Source of the DNA: Metaclostridioides mangenotii
Lineage (GTDB): Bacteria > Bacillota > Clostridia > Peptostreptococcales > Peptostreptococcaceae
DNA: 64,000 nucleotides
Assembly (NCBI RefSeq): GCF_018917235.1
Contig: NZ_JAHLOF010000003.1
Location: 1-64,000, forward strand
Direction: 5' to 3'
In this document: piece after piece, positions 37,311 to 45,709 of the stretch
How the letters are laid out: every line of letters starts with the position of its first letter
How positions within the stretch are numbered: the stretch's first letter is position 1
Translations under genes and position numbers: made by a program
Notes under the pieces: model-generated
What the model was told of the DNA's origin: nothing
Database searches by the model: none
What the model saw: only the letters and a program-made list of their open reading frames with translations

Positions 37311-37664
37311 CCCCTGTTAAATTTTTTTGTCATTTTTATCAATCCAGAATTATTATATCACAAGAAAACTAAAATTGTAGATAAGTTTTAAATTTAATTA
37401 AAATTTAACGTTTTTGTTAAAAAAATTAAAAATGTTCGGATTATTTACGTTAATTATTTTAATTATAACTTATATAGAAATTTATAATAATAGTTGTTTG
37501 TATTGTATAAATTAATAAAATATAGAACCAAAGGATGTATCCTCGCTTGATATTTTAAGTTGCTTAATTTATATTTTTTATTTTATTTAAATTGTTTAAA
37601 ATAATCTAAATAAATACTACAATAGAGATATGGTAATTAATAAAAATAAAAATGGGAGGTATTT
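37311..37664. other. Divergent promoter region, AT-rich
   Basis: About 350 bp between the divergent hydrogenase and DMT genes. No ORF or structured RNA is supported. A TATAAT lies about 60 bp upstream of the hydrogenase start on the minus strand without a clear -35. A short palindrome AGGATGTATCCT lies near 37533-37544. Confidence 0.5.
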
Positions 37665-38615
37665 ATGAACGATACAATTAAAGGAAGTATATCAGCTGTT
37701 TTGTATTCAATAATTATAGGATTATCTTTCTTATTTAGCAAAATAGCTTTAATCGATGGAAATACTATAGACATACTAGCACATAGGTTCGGTTTAGCTT
37801 TTATAGCAATTTTTTTATATACAATTATAGCAAAAAAAGGGAAGGTAGTATCTAAATCTGATATTATCGCATTATTACCACTTAGCTTTGTATCTCCTGT
37901 TTTATACTTTTCTCTGCAGTTACTTGGACTTTCTATGTCCTCATCATCTGAAGGAGGTATAATACAATCTACGATACCAATTTTCACAATGATTTTTGGA
38001 ATTATTCTTCTAAAAGAGAAACCTAGTTTAAAACAAAAGATATTTACATTTATCTCAATGTTTGGTGTTTTATTTGTATTTATAGCACAAGGTAAAAGTA
38101 TTGATTCTAGACACCTTTTAGGTATAATCTTGCTTACTATATCATCATTATCGCTTTCTTTATACAATGTTATGGCAAGAAGAGACGCAAAAGAATACAG
38201 TGTTATACAAATGACCTATGTAATGACTCTTTTGGGATGTATTGTCTTTAATGCCATCGCAATAATCAAGCATTTATTTACATCCGATATAATTTCATAT
38301 TTCGCTCCTCTAGCTAGCTTTGATTATATTGGATCAGTATTATACCTAGGTATAATGTCTTCATTAATTACTTTTGTTTTATCAAATTACGCACTATCTA
38401 AATTAGAAGCTTCTAAAATGGGAGTTTATCTAAATCTAAGTGTTGTAGTTGCAGTATTTGCAGGAGCGGTCTTCTTAAAAGAAAATATAACTTTTATACA
38501 TATAATTGGTGTATTTATTATACTCATAGGAGTAATGGGGGCAAATTTATCTAAAACTTTAACCGAGGCTAACGCTAATACCGATAGTAATGACACAAAT
38601 ATACAAGATAGTTAG
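37665..38615 (+). CDS. EamA/DMT-superfamily transporter
   Basis: Ten-helix membrane transporter (316 aa) with the two EamA repeats (about 5-140 and 150-290): IIGLSFLFSKIALIDGNTIDILAHRFGLAF and SSSSEGGIIQSTIPIFTMIFGIILLKEKPSLKQ in the first half, GSVLYLGIMSSLITFVLSNYALSKLEASKMG in the second. GGGAGG precedes the ATG. The family exports amino acids, nucleosides or other metabolites; the substrate is not evident. A hydrophilic tail (NANTDSNDTNIQDS) ends the protein. Confidence 0.88.
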   Translation: MNDTIKGSISAVLYSIIIGLSFLFSKIALIDGNTIDILAHRFGLAFIAIFLYTIIAKKGKVVSKSDIIALLPLSFVSPVLYFSLQLLGLSMSSSSEGGIIQSTIPIFTMIFGIILLKEKPSLKQKIFTFISMFGVLFVFIAQGKSIDSRHLLGIILLTISSLSLSLYNVMARRDAKEYSVIQMTYVMTLLGCIVFNAIAIIKHLFTSDIISYFAPLASFDYIGSVLYLGIMSSLITFVLSNYALSKLEASKMGVYLNLSVVVAVFAGAVFLKENITFIHIIGVFIILIGVMGANLSKTLTEANANTDSNDTNIQDS

Positions 38616-38721
38616 ATTTGTAAAAACAATATATATAGTTATAAGGAGTAAAATTCTTTATGTATGATATCTAATCTATTGCTAAAAAGCTATATATTAA
38701 GAAAATTTTTCTGAAAGGAAA

Positions 38722-38782
38722 GAATACGATATATATCCGATATATTTGAATAGATACAATTTATGAATCAAAAAACGTATTC
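38722..38782. repeat. Widely spaced inverted repeat GAATACG/CGTATTC
   Basis: Seven-base arms GAATACG (38722-38728) and CGTATTC (38776-38782) enclose AT-rich DNA downstream of the DMT gene. It could be a weak terminator for that gene or chance. The rest of 38616-38790 shows nothing. Confidence 0.3.
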
Positions 38783-38791
38783 AGTAAAATA

Positions 38792-38838
38792 AAAGACCTG
38801 TGTGATTAGTATTTTTTTTACTTATCACACAGGTCTTT
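38792..38838 (-). terminator. Terminator of the NfeD-SPFH operon
   Basis: A perfect 15-bp stem AAAGACCTGTGTGAT with ATCACACAGGTCTTT, 8 bp past the SPFH stop codon. It could also stop the convergent DMT transcript. Confidence 0.88.
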
Positions 38839-38845
38839 ATTTATA

Positions 38846-39877
38846 TTATTGTTCTTCTAATTTTTCAACTAATTTACTTCCAACCTTCTCTAAGTTTACT
38901 TTTTTATCATCAGTCATAACTTCCTTAATTCCCTTAAATGTTCCAAGTAAATTAACTGTATCCGAAGGTAATACCAACTTAGTAGCATCTCCTTCACCTA
39001 GTTTGGCAAGTGCTTCCATAGATTTAAGTGCAAGCATGTTGTCGTCTATATTGGACTCTTTCATAGCTGTAAATACTAATCTAAGGCCGTCCGCTGTAGC
39101 TTTTTGGGTTCTTGAAATCATCTCTGCTTCACCTTGTGCTTTAGCTATTGCCATTTGTCTTATAGCTTCTGCCTCACCTTGTGCTATTAGTACAGCAGAT
39201 TCCTTTTCCCCTTCAGCTTCACGAACCATAGCTTCTTTTGTAGCCTCTGCTCTAAGAATAGCAGATTGCTTATCTCCTTCTGCTTGTAGAATTGCAGATG
39301 CTTTATTACCTTCTGCTTGTAGGATAGATTCTCGTCTCTCCCTCTCAGCTCTCATCTGCTTTTCCATTGCAACTTGTATATCATTAGGAGGCATTATATT
39401 CTTTAGCTCAACTCTATTTACCTTAATACCCCATTTATCAGTTGCCTCATCTAATATAGATCTCATCTTTGCATTAATTATATCTCTTGAAGTAAGAGTT
39501 TCATCAAGGTCTAATTCCCCGATAATATTTCTAAGAGTAGTTGCCGATAAATTTTCTATGGCCGAAATTGGATTTGCTATTTCAAAAACATACCCAACTG
39601 GATCAGTTACTTTGTAGTAAACAACTGTATCTATTTGCATAGTAACGTTGTCTTTAGTAATAACTGGTTGTGGTGGAAAATCCATAACAATTTCTCTTAA
39701 GTCTATTACATACGCCATTCTGTCTAAAAATGGAACTAAAAAATGTACCCCTGTGTCTGCAGCCTTGTGGAATTTCCCAAGCCTCATAATAATACCCATT
39801 CTAGATTGTTGAATTACTCTTATGCAAGATATACTTGCTACAGCAACCAATACAATCACTATCCCTATTAATAACAT
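38846..39877 (-). CDS. SPFH/stomatin-prohibitin (QmcA-like) membrane protein
   Basis: Membrane scaffold protein of the stomatin/HflK class. An N-terminal helix (about 2-20), then the SPFH domain (about 22-190; IRVIQQSRMGIIMRLGKFHKAADTGVHFLVPF, VDTVVYYKVTDPVGYVFEI, ATTLRNIIGELDLDETLTSRD) and a helical region with Ala/Glu-rich repeats (about 190-260, QAEGNKASAILQAEGDKQSAIL) that oligomerises. It follows the NfeD gene by 12 bp, the standard pairing. Thought to organise membrane microdomains and protein quality control. Confidence 0.92.
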   Translation of the reverse strand: MLLIGIVIVLVAVASISCIRVIQQSRMGIIMRLGKFHKAADTGVHFLVPFLDRMAYVIDLREIVMDFPPQPVITKDNVTMQIDTVVYYKVTDPVGYVFEIANPISAIENLSATTLRNIIGELDLDETLTSRDIINAKMRSILDEATDKWGIKVNRVELKNIMPPNDIQVAMEKQMRAERERRESILQAEGNKASAILQAEGDKQSAILRAEATKEAMVREAEGEKESAVLIAQGEAEAIRQMAIAKAQGEAEMISRTQKATADGLRLVFTAMKESNIDDNMLALKSMEALAKLGEGDATKLVLPSDTVNLLGTFKGIKEVMTDDKKVNLEKVGSKLVEKLEEQ

Positions 39878-39889
39878 ATCTATTCCCTC

Positions 39890-40336
39890 CTATATCTCAG
39901 CTTTTTCAGTTGCAAATTCAGACTTTTTTACAACTAGCTTTACACCTTCTATTTTCAACACTTCAACTTTGCTTCCCTTATCAATCTTTTCATTATCAAA
40001 TGAGATTGCTGTCCACTCTTCTCTATCTACTATTACCAACCCTGTTTTATTAGGAAGTATATCCTCTTTAACATAACCTTTAGCATTAAGTACTGCCTGC
40101 AAGTTTGTATTATACTTATAGCTACTGTCTTTTTTTACAAAATACTTTGTCGCTATAAATAGCATAGTAAATGAAATAATAGCAAATATCAAAATCTGAA
40201 TAAATAGGTTCTCAATCACCATACTCAAAAATATGAGAGCTACAGCACCTAAACTGAACCAAATTAGTGTAAGACTTGGTGTCAAAAGTTCTGCTATTCC
40301 AAAAACAATCGCAACACCTAACCATATCAATTGCAT
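39890..40336 (-). CDS. NfeD-like membrane protein
   Basis: 148-aa short NfeD protein. Two or three hydrophobic helices (about 5-25, 30-45, 47-65; LIWLGVAIVFGIAELLTPSLTLIWFSLGAVALIFLS) precede a C-terminal OB-fold (about 85-145; LQAVLNAKGYVKEDILPNKTGLVIVDREEWTAIS). This is the usual partner of SPFH proteins, encoded directly upstream. GGGAGGATATACT lies before the ATG. Confidence 0.9.
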   Translation of the reverse strand: MQLIWLGVAIVFGIAELLTPSLTLIWFSLGAVALIFLSMVIENLFIQILIFAIISFTMLFIATKYFVKKDSSYKYNTNLQAVLNAKGYVKEDILPNKTGLVIVDREEWTAISFDNEKIDKGSKVEVLKIEGVKLVVKKSEFATEKAEI

Positions 40337-40448
40337 AGTATATCCTCCCTCTTTTTATGTCTAATACCCTATAATATAATATGAGATTATATTGATTTAA
40401 TTATAACATTATATCTTAATATTATGTGAAAATTTTTAAAGTTTATTA

Positions 40449-40477
40449 TTGACTTTTATTATTTTCTATTTTATAAT
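40449..40477 (+). promoter_or_regulatory. Promoter of the attenuated amino-acid ABC operon
   Basis: TTGACT (40449-40454), exactly 17 bp, TATAAT (40472-40477): an almost perfect sigma-A promoter. Transcription would begin near 40484, giving a leader of about 325 nt before the permease gene. Confidence 0.85.
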
Positions 40478-40545
40478 AATCGATAAGCCAAGAGAGTTAA
40501 AACTTTCTGACAATTATATTAATAAAATTTTAAGGAGAGATAATT

Positions 40546-40599
40546 ATGATTACTTTATTAAACAATAACAAATATTATTACTATAGCCAATACTTATAG
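40546..40599 (+). CDS. Tyrosine-rich leader peptide (17 aa)
   Basis: MITLLNNNKYYYYSQYL, with four consecutive Tyr codons (40573-40584) and a fifth at 40591-40593. AAGGAGA lies 7 bp before the ATG, as good a ribosome site as any full gene here. The stop codon TAG ends at 40599, the first base of RNA segment 1 of the attenuator. Such a codon cluster beside mutually exclusive hairpins is the hallmark of an amino-acid attenuator: slow translation at Tyr codons would report tyrosyl-tRNA shortage. No protein function is expected. Confidence 0.8.
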   Translation: MITLLNNNKYYYYSQYL

Positions 40600-40706
40600 G
40601 GTTTGTAACTATACAAAATAGATGCAAACCCGTCGACAAATCGAATTGGGATTGTATCTATGTTGGTTATAGAATTTTGTTTATATATAGTTTTCATATA
40701 ATATAT

Positions 40707-40741
40707 AAAAAAGCCACGTAGATAAAACTATGTGGCTTTTT
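40707..40741 (+). terminator. Attenuator terminator 1
   Basis: AGCCACGTAG pairs with CTATGTGGCT (one G-T pair) around a 6-nt loop ATAAAA, preceded by A residues and followed by TTTT. It lies in the leader of the operon rather than after a gene. Confidence 0.85.
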
Positions 40742-40747
40742 CGTTGT

Positions 40748-40781
40748 AGCCACATAGTACTTTACTCTATGTGGCTTTTTT
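40748..40781 (+). terminator. Attenuator terminator 2
   Basis: AGCCACATAG pairs perfectly with CTATGTGGCT, followed by six T. The stem is nearly the same sequence as terminator 1, so the inner arms of the two hairpins can pair with each other instead. It ends 30 bp before the permease start. Confidence 0.88.
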
Positions 40782-40810
40782 GTATATAAATTTTTAAGGG
40801 GGTTCTAAAT

Positions 40811-41674
40811 ATGAGCAGTATTTTATCAGTAATAACGCAAAGTTTAATTTTATCAATTATGGCCATAGGTGTTTATATTACCTACAAGATTCTGGATTTT
40901 CCAGATATGTCAGCAGATGGGAGTTACACTCTAGGAGCATCAGTAGTAGCTGCATCATTAATGGGAGGTATGAATCCAGTTCCTGCAACCTTGCTTGCGG
41001 TTATATGTGGATCATTAGCTGGAATGATTACAGGTTTGCTACATGTAAAGCTTAAAATTACAAATCTACTATCTGGGATTCTTGTAATGGGTATGCTTTA
41101 CTCTGTAAATTTAAGAATAATGGGAAAATCAAATATCCCGCTCTTTAGCTACAAGCATCTATTTAACTCTGAATCATCACCTGTTTTACTAGCACTTATA
41201 TTTTTAATAATTTGTAAATTATTTCTGGATTTATTTTTAAAAACTAGTATAGGTTATACACTAAAGGGAGTTGGGGATAATTCACAAATGATAAAATCAC
41301 TAGGAATAGATATTGGCTATATAAAAATATTAGGACTTATGATATCAAATGGACTTATAGCACTTGCTGGTGCTCTTATGGCTCAATTCCAAGGATTTAC
41401 AGACGTGAATATGGGTACTGGTACGCTAGTACTAGGGATTGCATCAATAATAATAGGTTTAACTCTATTTAATAAGTTTAAGTTTATTAACAATACCACT
41501 TCAATAGTAGTAGGTGCTTTTATCTATCAATTTACTATTTACTACGCAATGCAAAGAGGTATGCTACCGACAGACTTAAAACTGATTACAGCATTAGTTA
41601 TAGTTGCATTTTTATCTGCGAGCAACTTAAAATTTCCTAAAAAGAAACAAGAAAAAGAAAAGGTGGTGGCGTAA
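40811..41674 (+). CDS. Amino-acid ABC transporter permease (TrpY-like), predicted tyrosine uptake
   Basis: 287-aa integral membrane permease of the TrpXYZ-type family (related to branched-chain/sugar LivH-like permeases). It has eight or so helices: SLILSIMAIGVYITYKILDFPDMSADGSYTLGASV, the glycine-rich VICGSLAGMITGLLHVKLKI, TNLLSGILVMGMLYSVNLRIM, and GIDIGYIKILGLMISNGLIALAGALMAQFQGF. AAGGGGG lies 8 bp upstream. The Tyr leader peptide and attenuator ahead of it suggest the substrate is tyrosine, whereas the best-known relatives import tryptophan. Confidence 0.85.
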   Translation: MSSILSVITQSLILSIMAIGVYITYKILDFPDMSADGSYTLGASVVAASLMGGMNPVPATLLAVICGSLAGMITGLLHVKLKITNLLSGILVMGMLYSVNLRIMGKSNIPLFSYKHLFNSESSPVLLALIFLIICKLFLDLFLKTSIGYTLKGVGDNSQMIKSLGIDIGYIKILGLMISNGLIALAGALMAQFQGFTDVNMGTGTLVLGIASIIIGLTLFNKFKFINNTTSIVVGAFIYQFTIYYAMQRGMLPTDLKLITALVIVAFLSASNLKFPKKKQEKEKVVA

Positions 41675-42430
41675 ATGCTAGAGATTAAAAATATATCAAA
41701 GACTTTTGACAACCCCTATGGAGATTCAAATACAATTTTTAGAGACTTGTCATTGAAAATAGATTCAGGTGAATTCGTTACAATCATCGGCAGTAATGGT
41801 ACTGGAAAATCAACTCTTTTAAATATTATTTCTGGACTTATAAAACAAACTTCAGGAGAAATACTTGTTGACGATAAAGATATAACAAATGCTCCTGAAC
41901 ATAAGAGAACTCAAATAATAAGTAGAGTGTTTCAAGATCCAAGTCTAGGAACATGTCCGTCTATGACTGTAAGAGAAAATCTTTCACTTGCGCTAAATAA
42001 AGGAAATCTTTTAAATTTAAAAAGATGCTTAAGATATAAAAAAGAATTCTTAGAAGGTTTATTAGAAGGTGTCTCATTGGATCTAAAAAAATACTTAGAT
42101 GTTCAAGTTATGTATTTATCTGGTGGTCAAAGACAGTCATTGTCTCTTATAATATCATGTCTTACAGATCCATCTGTACTGCTATTAGATGAACATACTG
42201 CTGCACTTGATCCCAAAACTTCAAATGAGGTCATTGAACTTACAAATAAGATTGTGAGAGAAAAGAAAATAACAACCCTTATGGTAACTCATAATCTTAA
42301 ACATGCTCTAGAATACGGAGATAGGCTGATTATGTTACATAAGGGGAAAATTGTTCTAGACGTTAAACAAACAGAAAAATGCAAACTAAGTATTGAAGAG
42401 ATCCTCAACAGATTTGAGTACGCAGTATAA
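41675..42430 (+). CDS. Amino-acid ABC transporter ATP-binding protein (TrpZ-like)
   Basis: 251-aa ATPase of the same importer. Walker A IIGSNGTGKSTLLNIISG, Q-loop VFQDPSLGTCPSMTVRENLS, signature LSGGQRQSLSLIISCL, Walker B VLLLDEHTAALDPKTS (His replaces the usual Pro after Glu, common in this family) and switch VTHNL. The ATG follows the permease stop codon without a gap, so they are translationally coupled; GGTGG is in the permease tail. Confidence 0.92.
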   Translation: MLEIKNISKTFDNPYGDSNTIFRDLSLKIDSGEFVTIIGSNGTGKSTLLNIISGLIKQTSGEILVDDKDITNAPEHKRTQIISRVFQDPSLGTCPSMTVRENLSLALNKGNLLNLKRCLRYKKEFLEGLLEGVSLDLKKYLDVQVMYLSGGQRQSLSLIISCLTDPSVLLLDEHTAALDPKTSNEVIELTNKIVREKKITTLMVTHNLKHALEYGDRLIMLHKGKIVLDVKQTEKCKLSIEEILNRFEYAV

Positions 42431-42544
42431 ATACAATTTAACTTTATATTTTGTTTAGTTGAGTATTTTAATATAAGTTACTTTATAAGTTATAAGATAA
42501 AAAAAATAATCATTAAATATACAAATAAAATTAGGAGGGTTATT

Positions 42545-43549
42545 ATGATAAATAAAAGAAAGGCAATTAGTCTAGCACTTACATCTGTACTTGTAGGGAC
42601 GATTCTTACAGGATGTTCAAGTAAGAATACTTCAGCAAATAACAATAACACCAAAAATGGAAGTGATACAAAGAAGATAGGTATAACTCAACTTGTCGAA
42701 CACCCAGCACTTGATGCTACAAAAACAGGATTTATAAATGCATTGAAAGATAATGGATTTGAAGAAGGAAAAAATATAGATATAGATTTTAAAAATGCAC
42801 AAAATGATATGCCCACTACTCAAACTATAGCGAGTTCGTTCGCATCAGATAAAAAAGATTTAATATTCGCTATATCTACGCCATCTGCACAAGCTGCCTT
42901 TAATGCAACTAAGGATATCCCAATACTATTTACAGCTGTAACTGATCCAGTAGAAGCTGGTTTAGTAAAAAATCCTGATAAACCTGAAGGGAACGTAACA
43001 GGAACTTCTGATTTTATACCTGTCTCAAATGCAATTACACTTATAAAAGATTTAGCTCCGAATGCTAAAACTGTTGGAATAATTGGGAATACAAGTGAGA
43101 TAAATTCTAAAATACAAATAGATGAATTTAAAAAAGAAGCAGAGAAAAATGGATTCACTGTAGTTGTAAAAGGAATAACAACATCAAACGAAGTTAATCA
43201 AGCTGTTTCTAGTTTAGCAGGAAAAGTAGACGTTATATACACTCCTACTGATAATTTAGTTGCATCTTCAATGCCTATTATCTCTAAAATTGCAACGGAA
43301 AATAAAATTCCAGTTATTGGTGCCGAGGAAGCTCATGTTAAAAACGGTGCTCTAGCATGTAATGGTATAAGCTACGAAAAACTTGGATACAAAGCTGGAG
43401 AAGATGCAGTAAAAATATTAAAAGGTGAAAAAATTGCTAGTGTTCCAGTTTCAACTCTAGAAGAAACTGAGACTATCATAAATGAAACTACTTTAGACTC
43501 TCTTGGAATAGAGAAGCCTAAAAGCGAAGGAATTACTTTTATTAAATAA
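42545..43549 (+). CDS. Amino-acid ABC transporter substrate-binding lipoprotein (TrpX-like)
   Basis: Lipoprotein (lipobox ILTGC, Cys about residue 24) of the ABC-substrate-binding family containing TrpX, which binds aromatic amino acids in streptococci. Motifs: IGITQLVEHPALDATKTGFINAL (about 45-67), IFAISTPSAQAAFNATKDIPILFTAVTDPVEAGLV, VDVIYTPTDNLVASSM and NGISYEKLGYKAGEDAVKIL. It is third in permease-ATPase-binding protein order, with AGGAGG before the ATG. The 114-bp gap after the ATPase shows no terminator. A Ser/Asn-rich linker follows the lipidated Cys. Confidence 0.9.
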   Translation: MINKRKAISLALTSVLVGTILTGCSSKNTSANNNNTKNGSDTKKIGITQLVEHPALDATKTGFINALKDNGFEEGKNIDIDFKNAQNDMPTTQTIASSFASDKKDLIFAISTPSAQAAFNATKDIPILFTAVTDPVEAGLVKNPDKPEGNVTGTSDFIPVSNAITLIKDLAPNAKTVGIIGNTSEINSKIQIDEFKKEAEKNGFTVVVKGITTSNEVNQAVSSLAGKVDVIYTPTDNLVASSMPIISKIATENKIPVIGAEEAHVKNGALACNGISYEKLGYKAGEDAVKILKGEKIASVPVSTLEETETIINETTLDSLGIEKPKSEGITFIK

Positions 43550-43561
43550 TGTTAATACAAA

Positions 43562-43608
43562 TGGGACTCCTCAAATGTAATTAATTTACTTTTGAGGTAG
43601 CCCCTTTT
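43562..43608 (+). terminator. Terminator of the amino-acid ABC operon
   Basis: CCTCAAA (43569-43575) pairs with TTTGAGG (43591-43597), extended by GGG/CCC outside, then TTTT. It lies 13 bp past the binding-protein stop codon. Confidence 0.8.
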
Positions 43609-43762
43609 ACTTATCAAATATACCAATTCTCTTATTCAATTAGTCTATTTCTTAATCTTTTGGTTCAATATAAACAAGTGTAATAAAAAAATAATATCCA
43701 ATCGAGTATATTTTCTCAATCAGATATCTTTTTATGTTAATTAAAATATTATATGTTTTTTA

Positions 43763-44836
43763 TTAAATGCAAAATAACTTATCCTCGGGAAATTCTAAGT
43801 ATACTGTATCATTTTTTTCGTATTTAAAGTTATCCTTTTCTATATCTACTTGAACATTGCAATTATTATTATAGAGTTCAATGCTTTTATTATTCTCTTT
43901 TAAATTATTAAAATACAATTTAAAACTAAAAGGATTCTCAACTGTATATACTAAATTAAAACTAAATATATTTTCTGAATCAGTAAAAAAATCTCTAACA
44001 ACTATATCATGTTCTCTTATCCCAATGTATTCAATATCTCTATAAATAATTTCTGGTACAGTAAGCTCAATACCCCAATCTAGAGCAAACACAGTGCAAT
44101 CACCTGTTTTCTTAGCTTTAGATATGTTTTTACATCCAGTAATTTTAGCTTCTGAATAAGATTGCGGTCTATCAAATAGTGATTTTTTGTCTCTCTTATT
44201 TACACCAATGCCACTATCGTAAACAATAATATCATCGCATACCCTGTATGCTTCTTCAATATCATGCGTTACAAAGAGTATATCTCCACTGTAATCTTTT
44301 ATCAAATTTAAAAGTTCTTTTTCCATATTACTTCTTAAATGATGATCAAGAGCAGAAAAAGGTTCATCTAAAAGTAGTATTTCAGGAGAAGTAGCAAGAA
44401 CTCTTGATAGAGCAACCCTTTGTTGTTGTCCTCCAGATAGTTGCCAAGGGAATCTTTCCTCCATACCTTTAAGTCCAACTATTCCCAAATAATAGCTAGA
44501 AATTTTTCTTTTTTCTTTCTTATCTAAATTTTTAAGTCCCAACTCGATATTTTGGCTAACTGTCATATGTGGAAATAGAGCATAGTTTTGAAATAAAAAA
44601 CCAACATTTCGATCTCTAGTTGGTATATTTATGTTTTTATCAGAATCAAATAAAACTCTATCATTTAGTATTATTTTTCCTCTAGTTGGTTTTTCAAGTC
44701 CAGCTATACATTTTAATGTCATACTCTTTCCAGAACCAGATTCCCCTAAGAATCCTAATATTCCTTTGCTTTGAATTATTTTTACTTTTAGTTTAAAAGA
44801 GGGTAATTCTTTCTCGATTTCTACATATAAGCTCAT
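43763..44836 (-). CDS. modC: Molybdate ABC transporter ATP-binding protein ModC
   Basis: 357-aa ATPase of the molybdate importer. Walker A FLGESGSGKSMTLKCIAG, signature [16 protein letters not shown], Walker B ILLLDEPFSALDHHLR and switch VTHDIEEAYRVCD. The C-terminal part (about 225-357) is a diverged TOBE-like region with KITGCKNISKAKK and IGIREHDI, as in ModC. The start overlaps the modB stop (TAATGA), so B and C are coupled. Confidence 0.9.
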   Translation of the reverse strand: MSLYVEIEKELPSFKLKVKIIQSKGILGFLGESGSGKSMTLKCIAGLEKPTRGKIILNDRVLFDSDKNINIPTRDRNVGFLFQNYALFPHMTVSQNIELGLKNLDKKEKRKISSYYLGIVGLKGMEERFPWQLSGGQQQRVALSRVLATSPEILLLDEPFSALDHHLRSNMEKELLNLIKDYSGDILFVTHDIEEAYRVCDDIIVYDSGIGVNKRDKKSLFDRPQSYSEAKITGCKNISKAKKTGDCTVFALDWGIELTVPEIIYRDIEYIGIREHDIVVRDFFTDSENIFSFNLVYTVENPFSFKLYFNNLKENNKSIELYNNNCNVQVDIEKDNFKYEKNDTVYLEFPEDKLFCI

Positions 44837-45519
44837 TATCTTCCTCTCTTTCCTACAATTTTTTGTTGTATATCAGACCAATAGTTAAGCAACAATATCA
44901 TAGCAATAGACATTAATACAATTATAATAACCCACATCATTGCTTTATTCATATCCCCACCTTCTACTGCAAAAAATATCGCTAAAGGCATAGTCTGTGT
45001 TCTCCCTGGAATATTTCCAGCAATCATTAGAGTTGCACCAAACTCTCCTAATGCTCTTGCAAAAGATAAAACTAATCCCCCTACTATCCCTGGTAAAGCC
45101 AATGGGATTGCAATTTTGGTAAAAACTTTCCATTCATTTAAACCTAAAGTCCTAGCAGCTGACAACATATTATCATCAATTTGTTCAAAGGCCGATCTGG
45201 ACGATCTGTACATCATTGGAAATGATACAACTACAGCCGCAAGAACTGTTGCACTCCAACTAAAAATTATATTTTTATCCATAGTTAAAAATATTTTTCC
45301 TACAAAGCCATTTTTTCCACATATTAATAATAAGAAAAAACCCACAACTGTTGGAGGGAGTACTAATGGCAATGTAAATACACCATCAATTAACCCCTTC
45401 CATCTTCCTCTATATGTTGCCATAGCATACGAAATTAGGATCCCTACTACAAATGTTATAACAGTTGCAAGAAGAGATGTCTTTACTGATATCCAAAGTG
45501 GTGCCCAGTCTGTAATCAT
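44836..45519 (-). CDS. modB: Molybdate ABC transporter permease ModB
   Basis: 227-aa permease with five or six helices and the ModB-type EAA region SAARTLGLNEWKVFTKIAIPLALPGIVGGLVLSFARALGEFGATLMIAG (about residues 120-170). AGGAGG precedes the ATG. A terminator separates it from modA upstream, yet the order modA-modB-modC in one direction implies some read-through or its own promoter. A perfect 16-bp palindrome TTCTATATATATAGAA (45559-45574) lies 40 bp upstream. Confidence 0.92.
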   Translation of the reverse strand: MITDWAPLWISVKTSLLATVITFVVGILISYAMATYRGRWKGLIDGVFTLPLVLPPTVVGFFLLLICGKNGFVGKIFLTMDKNIIFSWSATVLAAVVVSFPMMYRSSRSAFEQIDDNMLSAARTLGLNEWKVFTKIAIPLALPGIVGGLVLSFARALGEFGATLMIAGNIPGRTQTMPLAIFFAVEGGDMNKAMMWVIIIVLMSIAMILLLNYWSDIQQKIVGKRGR

Positions 45520-45619
45520 ATTTCTCCTCCTAATGTAAAACTAGTACATATATATTATTTCTATATATATAGAACGATAAACTATTTATTAAATTAAAAA
45601 TATATTAATATCTCAAAAA

Positions 45620-45661
45620 AATAGTGAAATTAACTTTTGTATCAAAGCCAATTTCACTATT
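45620..45661 (-). terminator. Terminator between modA and modB
   Basis: AATAGTGAAATT pairs perfectly with AATTTCACTATT around an 18-nt loop. It lies between the modA stop and modB, so it would cap modA expression above modBC, a common way of making more binding protein than membrane complex. Confidence 0.75.
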
Positions 45662-45709
45662 TATTGTAACTTATATATTGTATTTTTTAAAGACAAGTAA
45701 CATAATGAA

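Larger units (their letters stand above)
40599..40781 (+). promoter_or_regulatory. Seven-segment transcription attenuator
   Basis: Segments: 1, GGGTTTG (40599-40605); 2, ATAGATGCAAACCC (40618-40631); 3, GGGATTGTATCTATGTTGG (40648-40666); 4, AGCCACGTAGATA (40712-40724); 5, CTATGTGGCT (40728-40737); 6, AGCCACATAG (40748-40757); 7, CTATGTGGCT (40767-40776). Pairings 1:2 (9 bp), 3:4 (9 contiguous bp plus more) and 5:6 (10 bp) exclude 2:3 (13 of 14 bp), 4:5 (terminator 1) and 6:7 (terminator 2). A ribosome at the leader stop codon covers segment 1, favouring 2:3 and both terminators. A ribosome stalled at the Tyr run leaves segment 1 free, favouring 1:2, 3:4 and 5:6, which opens the operon. There is no T-box motif. 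Confidence 0.75.

Noticed and set aside
37637..38167. 176-codon minus-strand open frame opposite the DMT transporter
   Set aside because: Low-complexity, Ile/Pro-rich translation complementary to a well-supported membrane gene; no ribosome site. A shadow of the real gene.
38802..39617. 271-codon plus-strand open frame opposite the SPFH gene
   Set aside because: Ser/Ala/Ile-rich translation mirroring the Ala/Glu repeats of the SPFH protein; it starts inside the terminator stem and has no family signature.
40484..40810. T-box riboswitch upstream of the amino-acid ABC operon
   Set aside because: No AGGGTGGNACCGCG-type T-box sequence or specifier-loop layout; a translated Tyr-rich leader and alternating segments explain the region better.
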